Origin: an uncultured Lachnospiraceae bacterium
GTDB lineage: Bacteria; Bacillota; Clostridia; Lachnospirales; Lachnospiraceae
DNA length: 60,758 nucleotides
Assembly: GCA_947566645.1 (NCBI GenBank)
Contig: CANOKL010000024.1
Location: forward strand, 1 to 60,758
Direction of reading: 5' to 3'
The position numbers and the translations under genes were made by a program. Positions 36,442 to 44,389 of the stretch are shown here, one piece after another (position 1 is the stretch's first letter; each line of letters begins with the position of its first letter). The notes beneath the pieces are model-generated. The model saw nothing but the letters and a program-made list of their open reading frames with translations. It had not been told where the DNA came from and searched no databases.

Positions 36442-37213
36442 TTGCGCTGCCTCCTCCCAACTGTGCCATGACTGTTACAATTCGCTCATAGAAAGCAGAG
36501 GTAGATTCTGCCTGTCTGTTTCTGCGCAGTTCATGGAAGATGTATCCGTCCTGGATAAAAAGAATACGTGAACAGTAGCTTGCGGCATTGGCATCGTGGG
36601 TCACCATCATGATCGTTTTATTCTGTCCGATATTGATGGAGGACAGCTTGTCCATCAGTATTTTGGAGTTCTTGCTGTCAAGAGCGCCGGTTGGCTCATC
36701 GGCAAGAACGATATCAGGATCGGATATCAGTGCTCTTGCCGCCGCCACGCGCTGTTTCTGACCGCCTGACATCTGCGACGGAAATTTGTCAAGCACCGCC
36801 GTGATATCCAGCATGGAAGCGAGAGCGGAAATATCCTCCTCGGCCTGTTTTGCCGTAATTCCGTGCAAAGCAAGAGGCAGGGTGATATTCTCCCTTGCTG
36901 TCAGATTGTCAAGCAGTTCAAACTCCTGAAACAGATACCCGATCTCACGGCCGCGGTAATCCGCCAGCTTTCCGCCGTGAAAGCCGGAGATGTCCTGACC
37001 GCGCAGGACGATTTTTCCGGAGGTAGGCTTCAGCATGGTGGCAATGCAATTCAGCAGCGTAGTTTTTCCAGAGCCGCTGGCTCCCATGATTCCTAAAAAC
37101 TCGCCCTCCAGCACATCAAAGGTTATCCCTTTCAGCGCCTGGGTTCTGTTGTCACCTTTACCGTAAATTTTCGAAAGGCTTTCGACCTGTAAAATTTGGT
37201 TTTGTGTGTTCAT
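36431..37213 (-). CDS. ABC transporter ATP-binding protein (BceA-like), module d
   Basis: 260 residues; Walker A GASGSGKTTLLN, Q-loop IGYLFQEFELLDN, signature MSGGQKQR, Walker B DIVLADEPTGALDS, H-loop MVTHDA. AAGGAGGA stands before the ATG. First gene of a complete four-gene BceAB-RS-like operon. Confidence 0.95.
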   Translation of the reverse strand: MNTQNQILQVESLSKIYGKGDNRTQALKGITFDVLEGEFLGIMGASGSGKTTLLNCIATMLKPTSGKIVLRGQDISGFHGGKLADYRGREIGYLFQEFELLDNLTARENITLPLALHGITAKQAEEDISALASMLDITAVLDKFPSQMSGGQKQRVAAARALISDPDIVLADEPTGALDSKNSKILMDKLSSINIGQNKTIMMVTHDANAASYCSRILFIQDGYIFHELRRNRQAESTSAFYERIVTVMAQLGGGSANVL

Positions 37214-37242
37214 AAAAGGTTCCTCCTTCCTTTTCTGACATC

Positions 37243-37288
37243 AGTATATCAGAGGAAGCAGGCAACTACCACTTACAGCTATTGTAAG
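37243..37288 (-). promoter_or_regulatory. Promoter and BceR-type operator of module d
   Basis: -10 TATACT (37248-37243) with a weak -35. Directly upstream, CTTACA-GCTAT-TGTAAG (37272-37288) is a perfect inverted repeat close to the TNACA-N4-TGTAA consensus reported for BceR-like regulators. Weak -35 plus this site suggests activation by the regulator at 33729. Confidence 0.6.
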
Positions 37289-37307
37289 GTTTATGCCATG
37301 CCAAAGT

Positions 37308-37440
37308 GAACAGATACATCTTTCCTTTCTCCGTACAAAGATGGCTTTATCATAATCCGTCAGATTCTCTTTGGAAGTTTGGGTAGGAGTTTGGGTAGTT
37401 TCCCAGATAGCTGACGCATCATCCCGAATCATTTCCTGAG
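37308..37440 (-). pseudogene. Chimeric scar of two neighbouring genes
   Basis: Bases 37310-37345 repeat the 3' coding part of the gene at 37664 (the CTEKGKMYL codons). They are joined directly to sequence repeating the AlbA_2-type pseudogene at 38490-38625 (DDASAIWETTQTPTQTSKENL, DYDKAI). Both halves are too short to function. It looks like the product of duplication followed by deletion. Confidence 0.65.
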
Positions 37441-37506
37441 CTTCCGGTATTGAGCCTGATGTTTTTCTTGCGTCTGGAAGAAATGATCCCTCTACTATTA
37501 GGGTGC

Positions 37507-37538
37507 AAAAACTCGTAGAATCAATCTGCGAGTTTTTT
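37507..37538. terminator. Bidirectional terminator-like hairpin
   Basis: AAAAACTCG and CGAGTTTTTT pair around a short loop, with T-runs on both strands. No intact gene ends right here; it may be left over from a lost gene in this scarred region. Confidence 0.5.
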
Positions 37539-37549
37539 ATTCGGCTAAG

Positions 37550-37563
37550 CCGTGAATAGTAAC
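37550..37563. repeat. Dispersed hairpin repeat, half copy C
   Basis: CCGTGAATAGTAAC is the exact complement of the left arm of the copy at 18882. The opposite arm is missing. Confidence 0.5.
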
Positions 37564-37600
37564 CGCGCATTATATTCAGAGCTGAAAAAGCACAAAAAGG

Positions 37601-37629
37601 ATTGACAATTTTCCCACCCGGTGATATGC
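37601..37629 (+). promoter_or_regulatory. Consensus promoter of a short RNA
   Basis: TTGACA (37601-37606), 17 bases, TATGCT (37624-37629) on the plus strand. No ORF follows before the terminator at about 37690-37702. Confidence 0.72.
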
Positions 37630-37635
37630 TGTTAA

Positions 37636-37702
37636 GCAAAGAGAAGCGGTTTTGTACCACTGACTATTTATTAGTCCTAAGTGGGTTACTCGCTTCTTTT
37701 TT
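37636..37702 (+). ncRNA. Candidate small RNA convergent with the 37664-38191 gene
   Basis: From a predicted start near 37636 the RNA would be about 65 nt. AGAAGCG (37641-37647) pairs with CGCTTCT (37690-37696), inner arms ACCACT/AGTGG and GACTA/TAGTC pair too, and a T-run (37694-37702) ends it. Its 3' half is antisense to the last 39 bases of the facing gene, including the stop codon. The layout recalls antisense-RNA antitoxins, but that function is a guess. Confidence 0.55.
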
Positions 37703-38191
37703 TATATCCACTAGATCATACAGATACATCTTTCCTTTCTCCGTACAGTTTACCACTAGACAGCCGGAAAAAATATTATAAGTTTCTGTTTTCACATCAT
37801 TGGCATATATTGGCATGGCAAAACGTGTCGTGTAATAATACCAACCGTTAGCGGCATCTCCGGAATGTTTCTCTTTTTGATTCTTCCGGAATCTTTTATC
37901 CGAGGCAATCCCCACCATCTCCCGGATGCCCTGTGCAGCATTGGCTTTCGCCTTTGCCCTGCCGCCTTTCATTTTCCTTGTATATTTTGAACCGGCGTAT
38001 TCATCTGGAAAATCTTTTCCCAAATAAATAACGTCGTCAGTTCCCGCTATTTTCACCGTTCCTCCGACAAAACGTTCCAGATACTTCTCCACCTCATTCC
38101 AGTTAATCTTCTGTTTACCCACAAAAATAATATTAGGCAGAAGAACAACCTTATTTCCGTTTTCATCCAATGCGCTTTCCAGTGTTTTCAT
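37664..38191 (-). CDS. Possible polyvalent-protein/BECR-like domain protein
   Basis: 175 residues from the ATG five bases after GGGAGGA. The C-terminal 120 residues (YLGKDFPDEYAGSKYTRK, KANAAQGIREMVGIASDKR, YNIFSGCLVVNCTEKGKMYLYDLVDIKKE) resemble domains at the ends of large polyvalent proteins of phages and conjugative elements, some of which have RelE/EndoU-like nuclease folds. No membrane segment. The gene stands alone, and its 3' end is covered by a convergent small RNA. The family link is from memory and modest; a toxin role is not shown. Confidence 0.6.
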   Translation of the reverse strand: MKTLESALDENGNKVVLLPNIIFVGKQKINWNEVEKYLERFVGGTVKIAGTDDVIYLGKDFPDEYAGSKYTRKMKGGRAKAKANAAQGIREMVGIASDKRFRKNQKEKHSGDAANGWYYYTTRFAMPIYANDVKTETYNIFSGCLVVNCTEKGKMYLYDLVDIKKEASNPLRTNK

Positions 38192-38299
38192 AACATTCCT
38201 CCCAGTCGTATTGGGACTATTGTAACACACACAGTTACCATTACACAATTCCCTGATCGAAAGAATCGGTTTAGTGAATAACCAGTTATTATTCATGGC

Positions 38300-38776
38300 T
38301 CAGGAAAGAACTGAAAATGTCACAATATTAATCATAAGCTCCCAATATCCATTATGGCTGCTGCCAACCCGTTTAATAATTCCCAGTCTTTTCATTTTGT
38401 TCAGATAATACTTCACCCGACTTACCGTCCAGCCAAGCTCTAACGCAATCTGTTTCTGTGTAAGCCTGGGATCATATTGAATCATTTTTAAGATGGCTTT
38501 ATCATTATCTGTCAGATCTTCTTCGGGAGTTTGGGTAGTTTGGATAGTTTGGGTAGGAGTTTAGGTAGTTTGGGTAGTTTCCCAGATAGCTGACGCATCA
38601 TCCCGAACTATTTCCTGAGCTTCCGTCATAGCTGCCCTTCGATACATATTCGCCCTGAAGTCCCCGTCAAAATCAACAAGCTTCGGTTCTGGCAGGCCAT
38701 ATTCCCTGCACTCACGAAGAATTTTCGGAATGCCTGTACCCCATTTTTCTATAATCTTCATATATGCAAATGCATT
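38300..38776 (-). pseudogene. AlbA_2-type ATP-binding regulator, C-terminal remnant with nonsense mutation
   Basis: One continuous frame reads NAFAYMKIIEKWGTGIPKIL, then a Thr/Gln-rich linker, then a winged helix (RLTQKQIALELGWTVSRVKYYL). It is homologous to the C-terminal third of the gene at 45609. It begins directly after the AraC stop, so the N-terminal two thirds are gone, and a TAA replaces CAA in the linker (ETTQTT-stop-TPTQT). A DNA repeat of the GTTTGGGTA type encodes the linker. Confidence 0.8.
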
Positions 38777-38778
38777 GG

Positions 38779-39591
38779 CTATCGCCGGTACTCACTCGGC
38801 GACATCCCGTACCTGGCCTGAAATGCCCTTGTAAATGCCTTGCTGCTTGCAAACCCGTGATCCATCGCGATGCTGCTTATCGTATGATCTGTATTGACCA
38901 GCTCCTGATATGCGTATTCCAGCCGTATACTCTGCAGATAAGCCTTGTAATTAATTCCTGCATACTTCTTTAGCATCTTCGACAAATATGCCGGAGAATA
39001 TCCAAAAACCTCTGCCAGAGAATCAAGAGACAGATCTGCTCTGTAATTCTCCTTCATATAATTCGTAATCATGGAGAGTGCCCCCAGCCTTTTATTCGCT
39101 TTCAGCATATCCTGGCTAACCTCTGACTCCCGGTATACCGAGACAAGAAGATACAGCAGCATATAATACCGGCTTACTACCTTCATCTCATAACCGCACT
39201 GCTTCTCACAATACGTCGTGTACATATCCCGAATCAGCTCCATAACCTCAGCATCCTTCTCACATCTGTCATGAGTAAAACGAATAAACTGCTCTGCTGT
39301 ATAATATTTTTCAAAGGTCTTAAGCGGAATCTGAAGTACAACCGTACAATTCCGGCTACCTGCATCAATGGAATGAATTTCATTGGAATTTACGAGCATA
39401 AATTCCCCGGAACGCAAGGGATGCACCTCCCTGTTCAAGTAAAAATCCAGGCTGCCCTCAAAGACTGCAAAGATCTCCACTGACCGGTGCCAGTGTTTGT
39501 CACGGAAATAATTTCCGCAGGCTCCCTCAAAGAGAAACATCTTAAAGGGCAGATCTTCATTTGGCATAATAAGCTCGTGGCTGAATTCCAT
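38779..39591 (-). CDS. AraC-family transcriptional regulator with cupin domain
   Basis: 270 residues. N-terminal cupin sensor (HWHRSVEIFAVFEGSLDFYL, SGEFMLVNSNEIHSI) and C-terminal pair of helix-turn-helix motifs (LSLDSLAEVFGYSPAYLSKM and AMDHGFASSKAFTRAFQARYG). Such regulators usually answer a sugar or its phosphate. No metabolic gene adjoins it. It has a consensus promoter and a 135-nt structured leader, unusual for the family. Confidence 0.94.
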   Translation of the reverse strand: MEFSHELIMPNEDLPFKMFLFEGACGNYFRDKHWHRSVEIFAVFEGSLDFYLNREVHPLRSGEFMLVNSNEIHSIDAGSRNCTVVLQIPLKTFEKYYTAEQFIRFTHDRCEKDAEVMELIRDMYTTYCEKQCGYEMKVVSRYYMLLYLLVSVYRESEVSQDMLKANKRLGALSMITNYMKENYRADLSLDSLAEVFGYSPAYLSKMLKKYAGINYKAYLQSIRLEYAYQELVNTDHTISSIAMDHGFASSKAFTRAFQARYGMSPSEYRR

Positions 39592-39618
39592 ATATCATAT
39601 CCTCTCTAAAACAACGAT

Positions 39619-39636
39619 AACCCCTTGACAGGGGTT
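39619..39636 (-). promoter_or_regulatory. Leader hairpin before the AraC gene
   Basis: AACCCC-TGTCAA-GGGGTT forms a 6-bp GC-rich stem followed by a T-rich stretch and then the ribosome site. It could be a weak attenuator or a protein operator. A second stem, TGAATGA/TCATTCA, precedes it in the leader. Confidence 0.42.
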
Positions 39637-39731
39637 ACCACAACATACAGTTGAATGATATTCAGTTAACGTCCCGTCATTCACAAAGACTAAACATCCA
39701 TCGAAACCACAAATTGATTTCTTGTTATATA

Positions 39732-39760
39732 AGTATATGCAAGACTCATAAGTTTGTCAA
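39732..39760 (-). promoter_or_regulatory. Consensus promoter of the AraC gene
   Basis: TTGACA (39760-39755), 17 bases, TATACT (39737-39732) on the minus strand. The mRNA would start near 39726, giving a leader of about 135 nt. Confidence 0.75.
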
Positions 39761-39814
39761 CCGGCAAAACCCCCGTATACAAGAAATTTTTGTTACGTTA
39801 CTGTTTTTCATTCT

Positions 39815-41080
39815 TCAACTCACCTCCTCCCTAACCGGAATTACAAGATTGACAATAAACTCTTTTTTCTCTTCTTTTATATCAATTTCTCCGCAGTACT
39901 TATGGACAGCGTTCGTCACATTCTGCAATCCATAACCATGGATTATCTTTTTCGAAAGATTAGCCGACGCTTGATCTGACTTATTATTCCTGATACAGAC
40001 TGTCAAAAAATTATTCTGACGCTTTGCGGATATATATATATTTCTTTTATCTTTCTCCTTAATCATACTGCATGCCTCAATTGCATTATCCAATAAATTT
40101 CCAAATATTGTACTAATATCAAAAGGTTCAATGAATTCCATTCCTCCCAGCTTGATATTATTTTCAATAACAATACCCTCTTCATCTGCCTTTGCTATCT
40201 TATCGCGCATTATAATGTCTAAGAATTTGTTTCCTGTCCTGTAATAATCCTCATATTGCGTAATCTCCTTTCTAATCTTCGCTATCTCCCCCTGCTCTTC
40301 ATAACTCATATTATTACTTTCGAGTAATAAAATATGATTCTTCATATCATGATAAATCTCTTTAACCCGTTCCTCCTGTTTCAATCGCTCCTCATAGTAC
40401 TTCGTCTGTATTTCCAGACGATAAATCGCCATTTTCTGCTCTTGATCCTTCCCTTCTATTTTTAAATATTTTTCCAGAAAGATAAGGTTCATAACAAGTG
40501 CTGCCAACATTGTAGCAGAACAGAACAGCAGTACATTACTATACATCTTCTTTTCTACGGAGGCGACATTAATATATATACATACTCCAACAATCATATA
40601 GCCAATATTGGAAAGTATAAAGTACAAGGACATTTTTATATTAAATCTCTTCCTTGCAACATCTATTATTACTTTTTGCGCAATGGCCAGAAGTGTTATA
40701 TATATTATCTTGCTTAAAATAATATGCATAACAGGAAGCAGATGAGCCTTTTCCGGCACCTTACCTATATAAGTCAATTCACCAATTAGAATGATTACCA
40801 ATTCGCTAAGCCCTAACAGGCATGTACTTATTCCCATATAAAAAATGGATTTTGAAATTGATAATCCAAGAATTAGAATTCCTAATAATATTGTAATTCC
40901 ATATCCAAACAACGCTTTTATACCAATTTCAGAGAGGGTAAAGATTCTGGTATAAGTACAGATAGAAAATACAAATAGAATTAAAAAAAGAATCTGTCTG
41001 TTCTTCTTTATTTCCTCGTCCTTTACTATGTACAAACAGCCACAACCTTCAATTGCGGTAAAAACAATATCCAGCACCAT
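39815..41080 (-). CDS. GHKL sensor histidine kinase, module e
   Basis: 421 residues. About six membrane helices to residue 200, a coiled coil, H-box IYHDMKNHILLLES, N-box NLLDNAIEACSMI, G-box IHGYGLQNVTNAVHKYCG. Together with the response regulator at 41785 it forms a LytTR/GHKL pair, but a decayed sister kinase gene lies between them, so this one is the working copy. Similar in build to the module b kinase. Confidence 0.92.
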   Translation of the reverse strand: MVLDIVFTAIEGCGCLYIVKDEEIKKNRQILFLILFVFSICTYTRIFTLSEIGIKALFGYGITILLGILILGLSISKSIFYMGISTCLLGLSELVIILIGELTYIGKVPEKAHLLPVMHIILSKIIYITLLAIAQKVIIDVARKRFNIKMSLYFILSNIGYMIVGVCIYINVASVEKKMYSNVLLFCSATMLAALVMNLIFLEKYLKIEGKDQEQKMAIYRLEIQTKYYEERLKQEERVKEIYHDMKNHILLLESNNMSYEEQGEIAKIRKEITQYEDYYRTGNKFLDIIMRDKIAKADEEGIVIENNIKLGGMEFIEPFDISTIFGNLLDNAIEACSMIKEKDKRNIYISAKRQNNFLTVCIRNNKSDQASANLSKKIIHGYGLQNVTNAVHKYCGEIDIKEEKKEFIVNLVIPVREEVS

Positions 41081-41128
41081 ATCACCCCGATTCTTTGTAC
41101 TCTCACTATTGGTCTCCTTTCATTTGAT

Positions 41129-41782
41129 TCACTTTTGTTCTCCTCCTTTTGGAATAATAATATCAACAATAAATTCGTTTTCTTTTTCTTGCAAGCGCCA
41201 GAAGCATGGCCACACAGCATATTAAAAACAGTATATTATATTCCTTCTCATAAATATTAATCGCATATACGTAAATACATACGGATACAGTCATATATCC
41301 AGCATTAGAAAAAATAAACAGAGCTAAAGATTTAATACAAATCCTTTTATTCATAATGTCAGACATAATTTTTTCCACATTTACTATCAAAGTAATGTAG
41401 ATGATTTTGATAACAACACAATACATTGCCGGAAGAACAACTTTATTTCCTAAATCATGTCCCTTTCCAAATAGATTCCCTATTTGCACAACCACTAATT
41501 CACTTATAACCAATAAAGTCACACCTACCCCCATATACATTATGGACTTTTTCACGGATATCTTTAATATAAGACTGCAAAAACATATAGGAAGCGCATA
41601 TGTAAATATTGCTTTTAATCTGAAATCAGCAAGCGTAAATAGTGGTGTAACGAGGCAGAAGACTGTAGTTAATACGACAAGGAAAAAAAGACCTCGTCTT
41701 TTCGAAATCTTCTTTTCACCTGACAGATACAAAGACCATAAGAATCTATTACTGTAAAAATAATGTCTTGAATCAAGTTCAT
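41129..41782 (-). pseudogene. Decayed duplicate GHKL kinase gene, module e
   Basis: GGGAGG precedes ATG 41782 (MNLIQDIIFTVIDSYGLC), matching the start of the intact kinase at 41080 (MVLDIVFTAIEGCGCLY). A frameshift near 41722 moves the membrane domain (YLSGEKKISKRRGLFF...) to another frame. At about 41190 the reading jumps to the last 18 codons of a kinase (KENEFIVDIIIPKGGEQK). The whole catalytic domain, about 200 residues, is deleted. Confidence 0.82.
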
Positions 41783-41784
41783 AG

Positions 41785-42489
41785 TCAGCCTCCCAAATAT
41801 TCTGCCAGATGCTGCATAAACTCTTTTTTCATGGCACGTCCTACTGGCAATTCTTCTTTTGTAATAAGAATTACCCCACTCCCTTCTATACTATTGACAT
41901 AGGACATATTAATCAAAATACCTTTATGAATTTGGGCAAACCCATAAGGTTCCAGTTTTCCTTTGATTTGCTTTAGCTTTTTATAGCATACTATTGACTG
42001 ATTTTCCACATGTACCAGTAAATTTCTATTATATGTTTCTATATAGCGGATCGAAGCAATCGGAACCTTAAACTGTCCCTCCTTGTTCTCTATAAGAATA
42101 CATTCCTGTCTTTTCATTCTATTTTCTTCTATCCAATTATCTATCTCATGAATCACTTTCTCCTTCTTAACAGGTTTAACTAAAAAGTTTGCTGCATTTA
42201 CACGGTATCCGTCTAATGCCCGTCCTAATATTGATGTCAGAAAAATAATTGTTACGTAAGGATCTCTTTTCCTTATTTTCTCGGCAACTTTTACACCGTC
42301 AACAAACGGCATTTTAATATCAAGAAATATAATATCAAACTGACAGCTATATTTATCTAAAAGCATCACACCATCGTAAAATTCTTCTATACAAATCGTT
42401 TCCCCTATTTCTCCGCTATATCCCTCTAATATTTTCTTAATTTGACAGACAAAATTTTTTTCATCATCACATATTGCTATTCTAATCAT
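41785..42489 (-). CDS. LytTR-family response regulator, module e
   Basis: 234 residues. Acidic pocket AICDDEKN, Asp in IIFLDIKMPFVDG, KPVKKEKV; LytTR domain with IRYIETYNRNLLVHV and FAQIHKGILINMSYV. It parallels the module b regulator closely. Downstream of the ABC-2 genes on the same strand, which it probably controls. Confidence 0.94.
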   Translation of the reverse strand: MIRIAICDDEKNFVCQIKKILEGYSGEIGETICIEEFYDGVMLLDKYSCQFDIIFLDIKMPFVDGVKVAEKIRKRDPYVTIIFLTSILGRALDGYRVNAANFLVKPVKKEKVIHEIDNWIEENRMKRQECILIENKEGQFKVPIASIRYIETYNRNLLVHVENQSIVCYKKLKQIKGKLEPYGFAQIHKGILINMSYVNSIEGSGVILITKEELPVGRAMKKEFMQHLAEYLGG

Positions 42490-42628
42490 AGTGCAAATGC
42501 CCCCTCTGAAATCCCAAATAATCTTTTTGCTCCATTATCATTGCTCACTCAGCCGGTGAATATCTTATTATTTTATTCTTAAGAAGACCAATGATCAAGA
42601 CATTCTAATGCAAAACTCCTCTCTATTT

Positions 42629-43285
42629 TCAGAAATTCCTTCTGTTCAAAAAGTGTAGTGAAATTCCTATAGACACCTGCATCATAATTATACTAAGCCC
42701 AATCAAGATTAATGAGAAAACAGGGCTAATACTCGGAGTATAGTAAACAATATTTAAATCTGTCAGGCGATCCAATCCCAGAAGCCCCCATGTCGGGATA
42801 AAAACCATTACCGCAATCAGTGCAACCTTTATTTTACCATATGAAAAGCAGAAATATAGCGCAAAAAATATACTCAGAATAATTGATATAATAAAAAACA
42901 CAATTGCAGCACAGGAAAAAGTCAGCTTATATTTAACCAGCGTTATTCCTGGTATTTTAATAAGAAACATAACTTGATAGCAGAGCATGGCAAAAATGTA
43001 TACCAAAATTGCCAAAAGGTATTTTGCTTCTATAATATTTCTTTTTCGATAGGGAATTGACATCAAGTAAAGATTTCCCTTATATTTATCTTCCATGGAG
43101 AAGATGCTGCTAAACAGGAAATAGCACGCAAAACTCACGCTAACAAATAATGTATATATACTGCCAAAATGTAGCGTTTCCTGATTGCTAAAGAAAATCA
43201 ATATTCCAATAACACAGGCTAATGAAAACCAAAAATAATTTCCTGCCAATAAGACCTCTTTTTTCAACAAGCAAAGCATCTTCAT
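42629..43285 (-). CDS. ABC-2 type transporter permease, module e
   Basis: 218 residues with six predicted membrane helices; MKMLCLLKKEVLLAGNYFWF start, EDKYKGNLYLMSIPYRKRNIIEAKY between helices 2 and 3. Of the ABC2_membrane_5 type seen in PmtB-like exporters of toxic peptides. One base separates it from the ATPase gene. Confidence 0.88.
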   Translation of the reverse strand: MKMLCLLKKEVLLAGNYFWFSLACVIGILIFFSNQETLHFGSIYTLFVSVSFACYFLFSSIFSMEDKYKGNLYLMSIPYRKRNIIEAKYLLAILVYIFAMLCYQVMFLIKIPGITLVKYKLTFSCAAIVFFIISIILSIFFALYFCFSYGKIKVALIAVMVFIPTWGLLGLDRLTDLNIVYYTPSISPVFSLILIGLSIIMMQVSIGISLHFLNRRNF

Positions 43286-43286
43286 A

Positions 43287-44000
43287 TTACTGCACCTCCC
43301 TGCTAATAACTTCCATCATTACATCTTCAACGGTCGGATGTCTCTTTCCTAATTCAGCCAGGAAATCTTCCTTAGAACAATCTCTAAGTATCTTCCCATT
43401 GTTGATTAAAATAATATGGTCTCCAATCCGATCTATATCCGAGGTAATATGCGTAGAAAAGAATATGGTTTTCCCCTTCTGTTTCTGCTTCATAAGTTCA
43501 TCGCAAAAAAACTGACGTGTTTTCGGATCAAGCCCACTGGATGGTTCGTCAAGTATAAGTAACTCTGCATGATGTGACAATGCCAGCGCCAACCCATATT
43601 TCATTTTCATTCCCTTAGAAAGCGTCTGAATTTTCTGGGTTCGTGAAAGTCCGAATTTATTCAGATATTCAGAATATGTTCTTTCATCCCAGTTTGTGTA
43701 GGCTCCTGCAATTATACTTTTCATTGCCTCCAGTGTAAGTTCCTCATAAAAGCATCCACTATCAAAGACAACACCAATCTTATCCTTATAGTCCCGCTCA
43801 TTCTGAACCAGGGTAATCCCGTCAATTGAGATTTTACCCGATTCATAGGGGACCAGACCCAGGATACACTTCAATGTAGTCGTCTTACCTGCGCCGTTAT
43901 TTCCTATAAAGCTTGTTATCATCCCCTTTTTTAATGAAAAAGAAATGTCATCAAGACTAAAATTTTGATAGCTTTTTTCTAGATATTTTACAGTAAGCAT
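43287..44000 (-). CDS. ABC transporter ATP-binding protein (CcmA/PmtA-like), module e
   Basis: 237 residues; Walker A GNNGAGKTTTLK, signature LSKGMKMK (a variant of LSGGQ common in this subfamily), Walker B LLILDEPSSGLDP, H-loop FSTHI. Probably exports a peptide or gives self-immunity with the ABC-2 permease. No GntR regulator stands next to it, unlike many PmtA-like genes; a LytTR system follows instead. Confidence 0.93.
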   Translation of the reverse strand: MLTVKYLEKSYQNFSLDDISFSLKKGMITSFIGNNGAGKTTTLKCILGLVPYESGKISIDGITLVQNERDYKDKIGVVFDSGCFYEELTLEAMKSIIAGAYTNWDERTYSEYLNKFGLSRTQKIQTLSKGMKMKYGLALALSHHAELLILDEPSSGLDPKTRQFFCDELMKQKQKGKTIFFSTHITSDIDRIGDHIILINNGKILRDCSKEDFLAELGKRHPTVEDVMMEVISREVQ

Positions 44001-44201
44001 AGCATCTCCTTCAAATCATTTATGAAAACAGAAATCTCTTCATCTCTTCTCCCAATATATCCCTGTACCATTTGCATTGTTCGCCCTTTTCTCTGCCCGC
44101 AGCAAATCCCCGCATCAGGCATGATGTACAAAAGCCTGGGATTGCGTTTCTACATTTTTTATTTTATTCTATTTTCTTTAAAATGAAATAGATATTGCCT
44201 A

Positions 44202-44236
44202 AAAGGTACTTTAGAATGTCTAAAGCACCTTTTTTA
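44202..44236 (+). terminator. Terminator-like hairpin with possible short RNA upstream
   Basis: AAAGGTACTTTAGA pairs with TCTAAAGCACCTTT and a T-run follows on the plus strand. A TTGCGT-N17-TATTCT promoter-like pair lies about 60 bases upstream (near 44144-44172) with no ORF between, so a short RNA or an attenuated leader of the LacI gene is possible. The rest of 44001-44389 has no gene. Confidence 0.5.
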
Positions 44237-44278
44237 TGCTAAATGCAGTATGGTTGATCTTCTTCTGGACACACGTCA

Positions 44279-44310
44279 GGCAGGCATCCCCCTTGCGAGA
44301 TATGCCTGCC
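44279..44310 (+). promoter_or_regulatory. Hairpin upstream of the orphan LacI gene
   Basis: GGCAGGCAT and ATGCCTGCC form a perfect 9-bp stem with a 14-base loop, 80 bp before the start codon. Operator or leader structure; no T-run. Confidence 0.4.
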
Positions 44311-44319
44311 AAAACAATG

Positions 44320-44352
44320 GTATTTTGACGCTTCTGATACACAGATTGTTCC
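44320..44352. repeat. Partial copy of the 26852 MITE-like element
   Basis: 33 bp match the complement of 26998-27030 at 31 positions. The outer terminal repeat is missing, so this is a fragment. Confidence 0.6.
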
Positions 44353-44389
44353 ATATATCAGAAAGATATCGGAAAGGAGATATTTTGTC

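Noticed and set aside
38500..38600. GTTTGGGTA short repeats considered as a CRISPR array
   Set aside because: Units are 9-12 bp, without spacers, and encode a Thr/Gln linker of a pseudogene.
39700..39814. 21-codon ORF just after the module e kinase (MKNSNVTKISC...)
   Set aside because: Ribosome-site spacing is long (about 11 bases), it overlaps the consensus promoter of the AraC gene, and it shows no autoinducer features.
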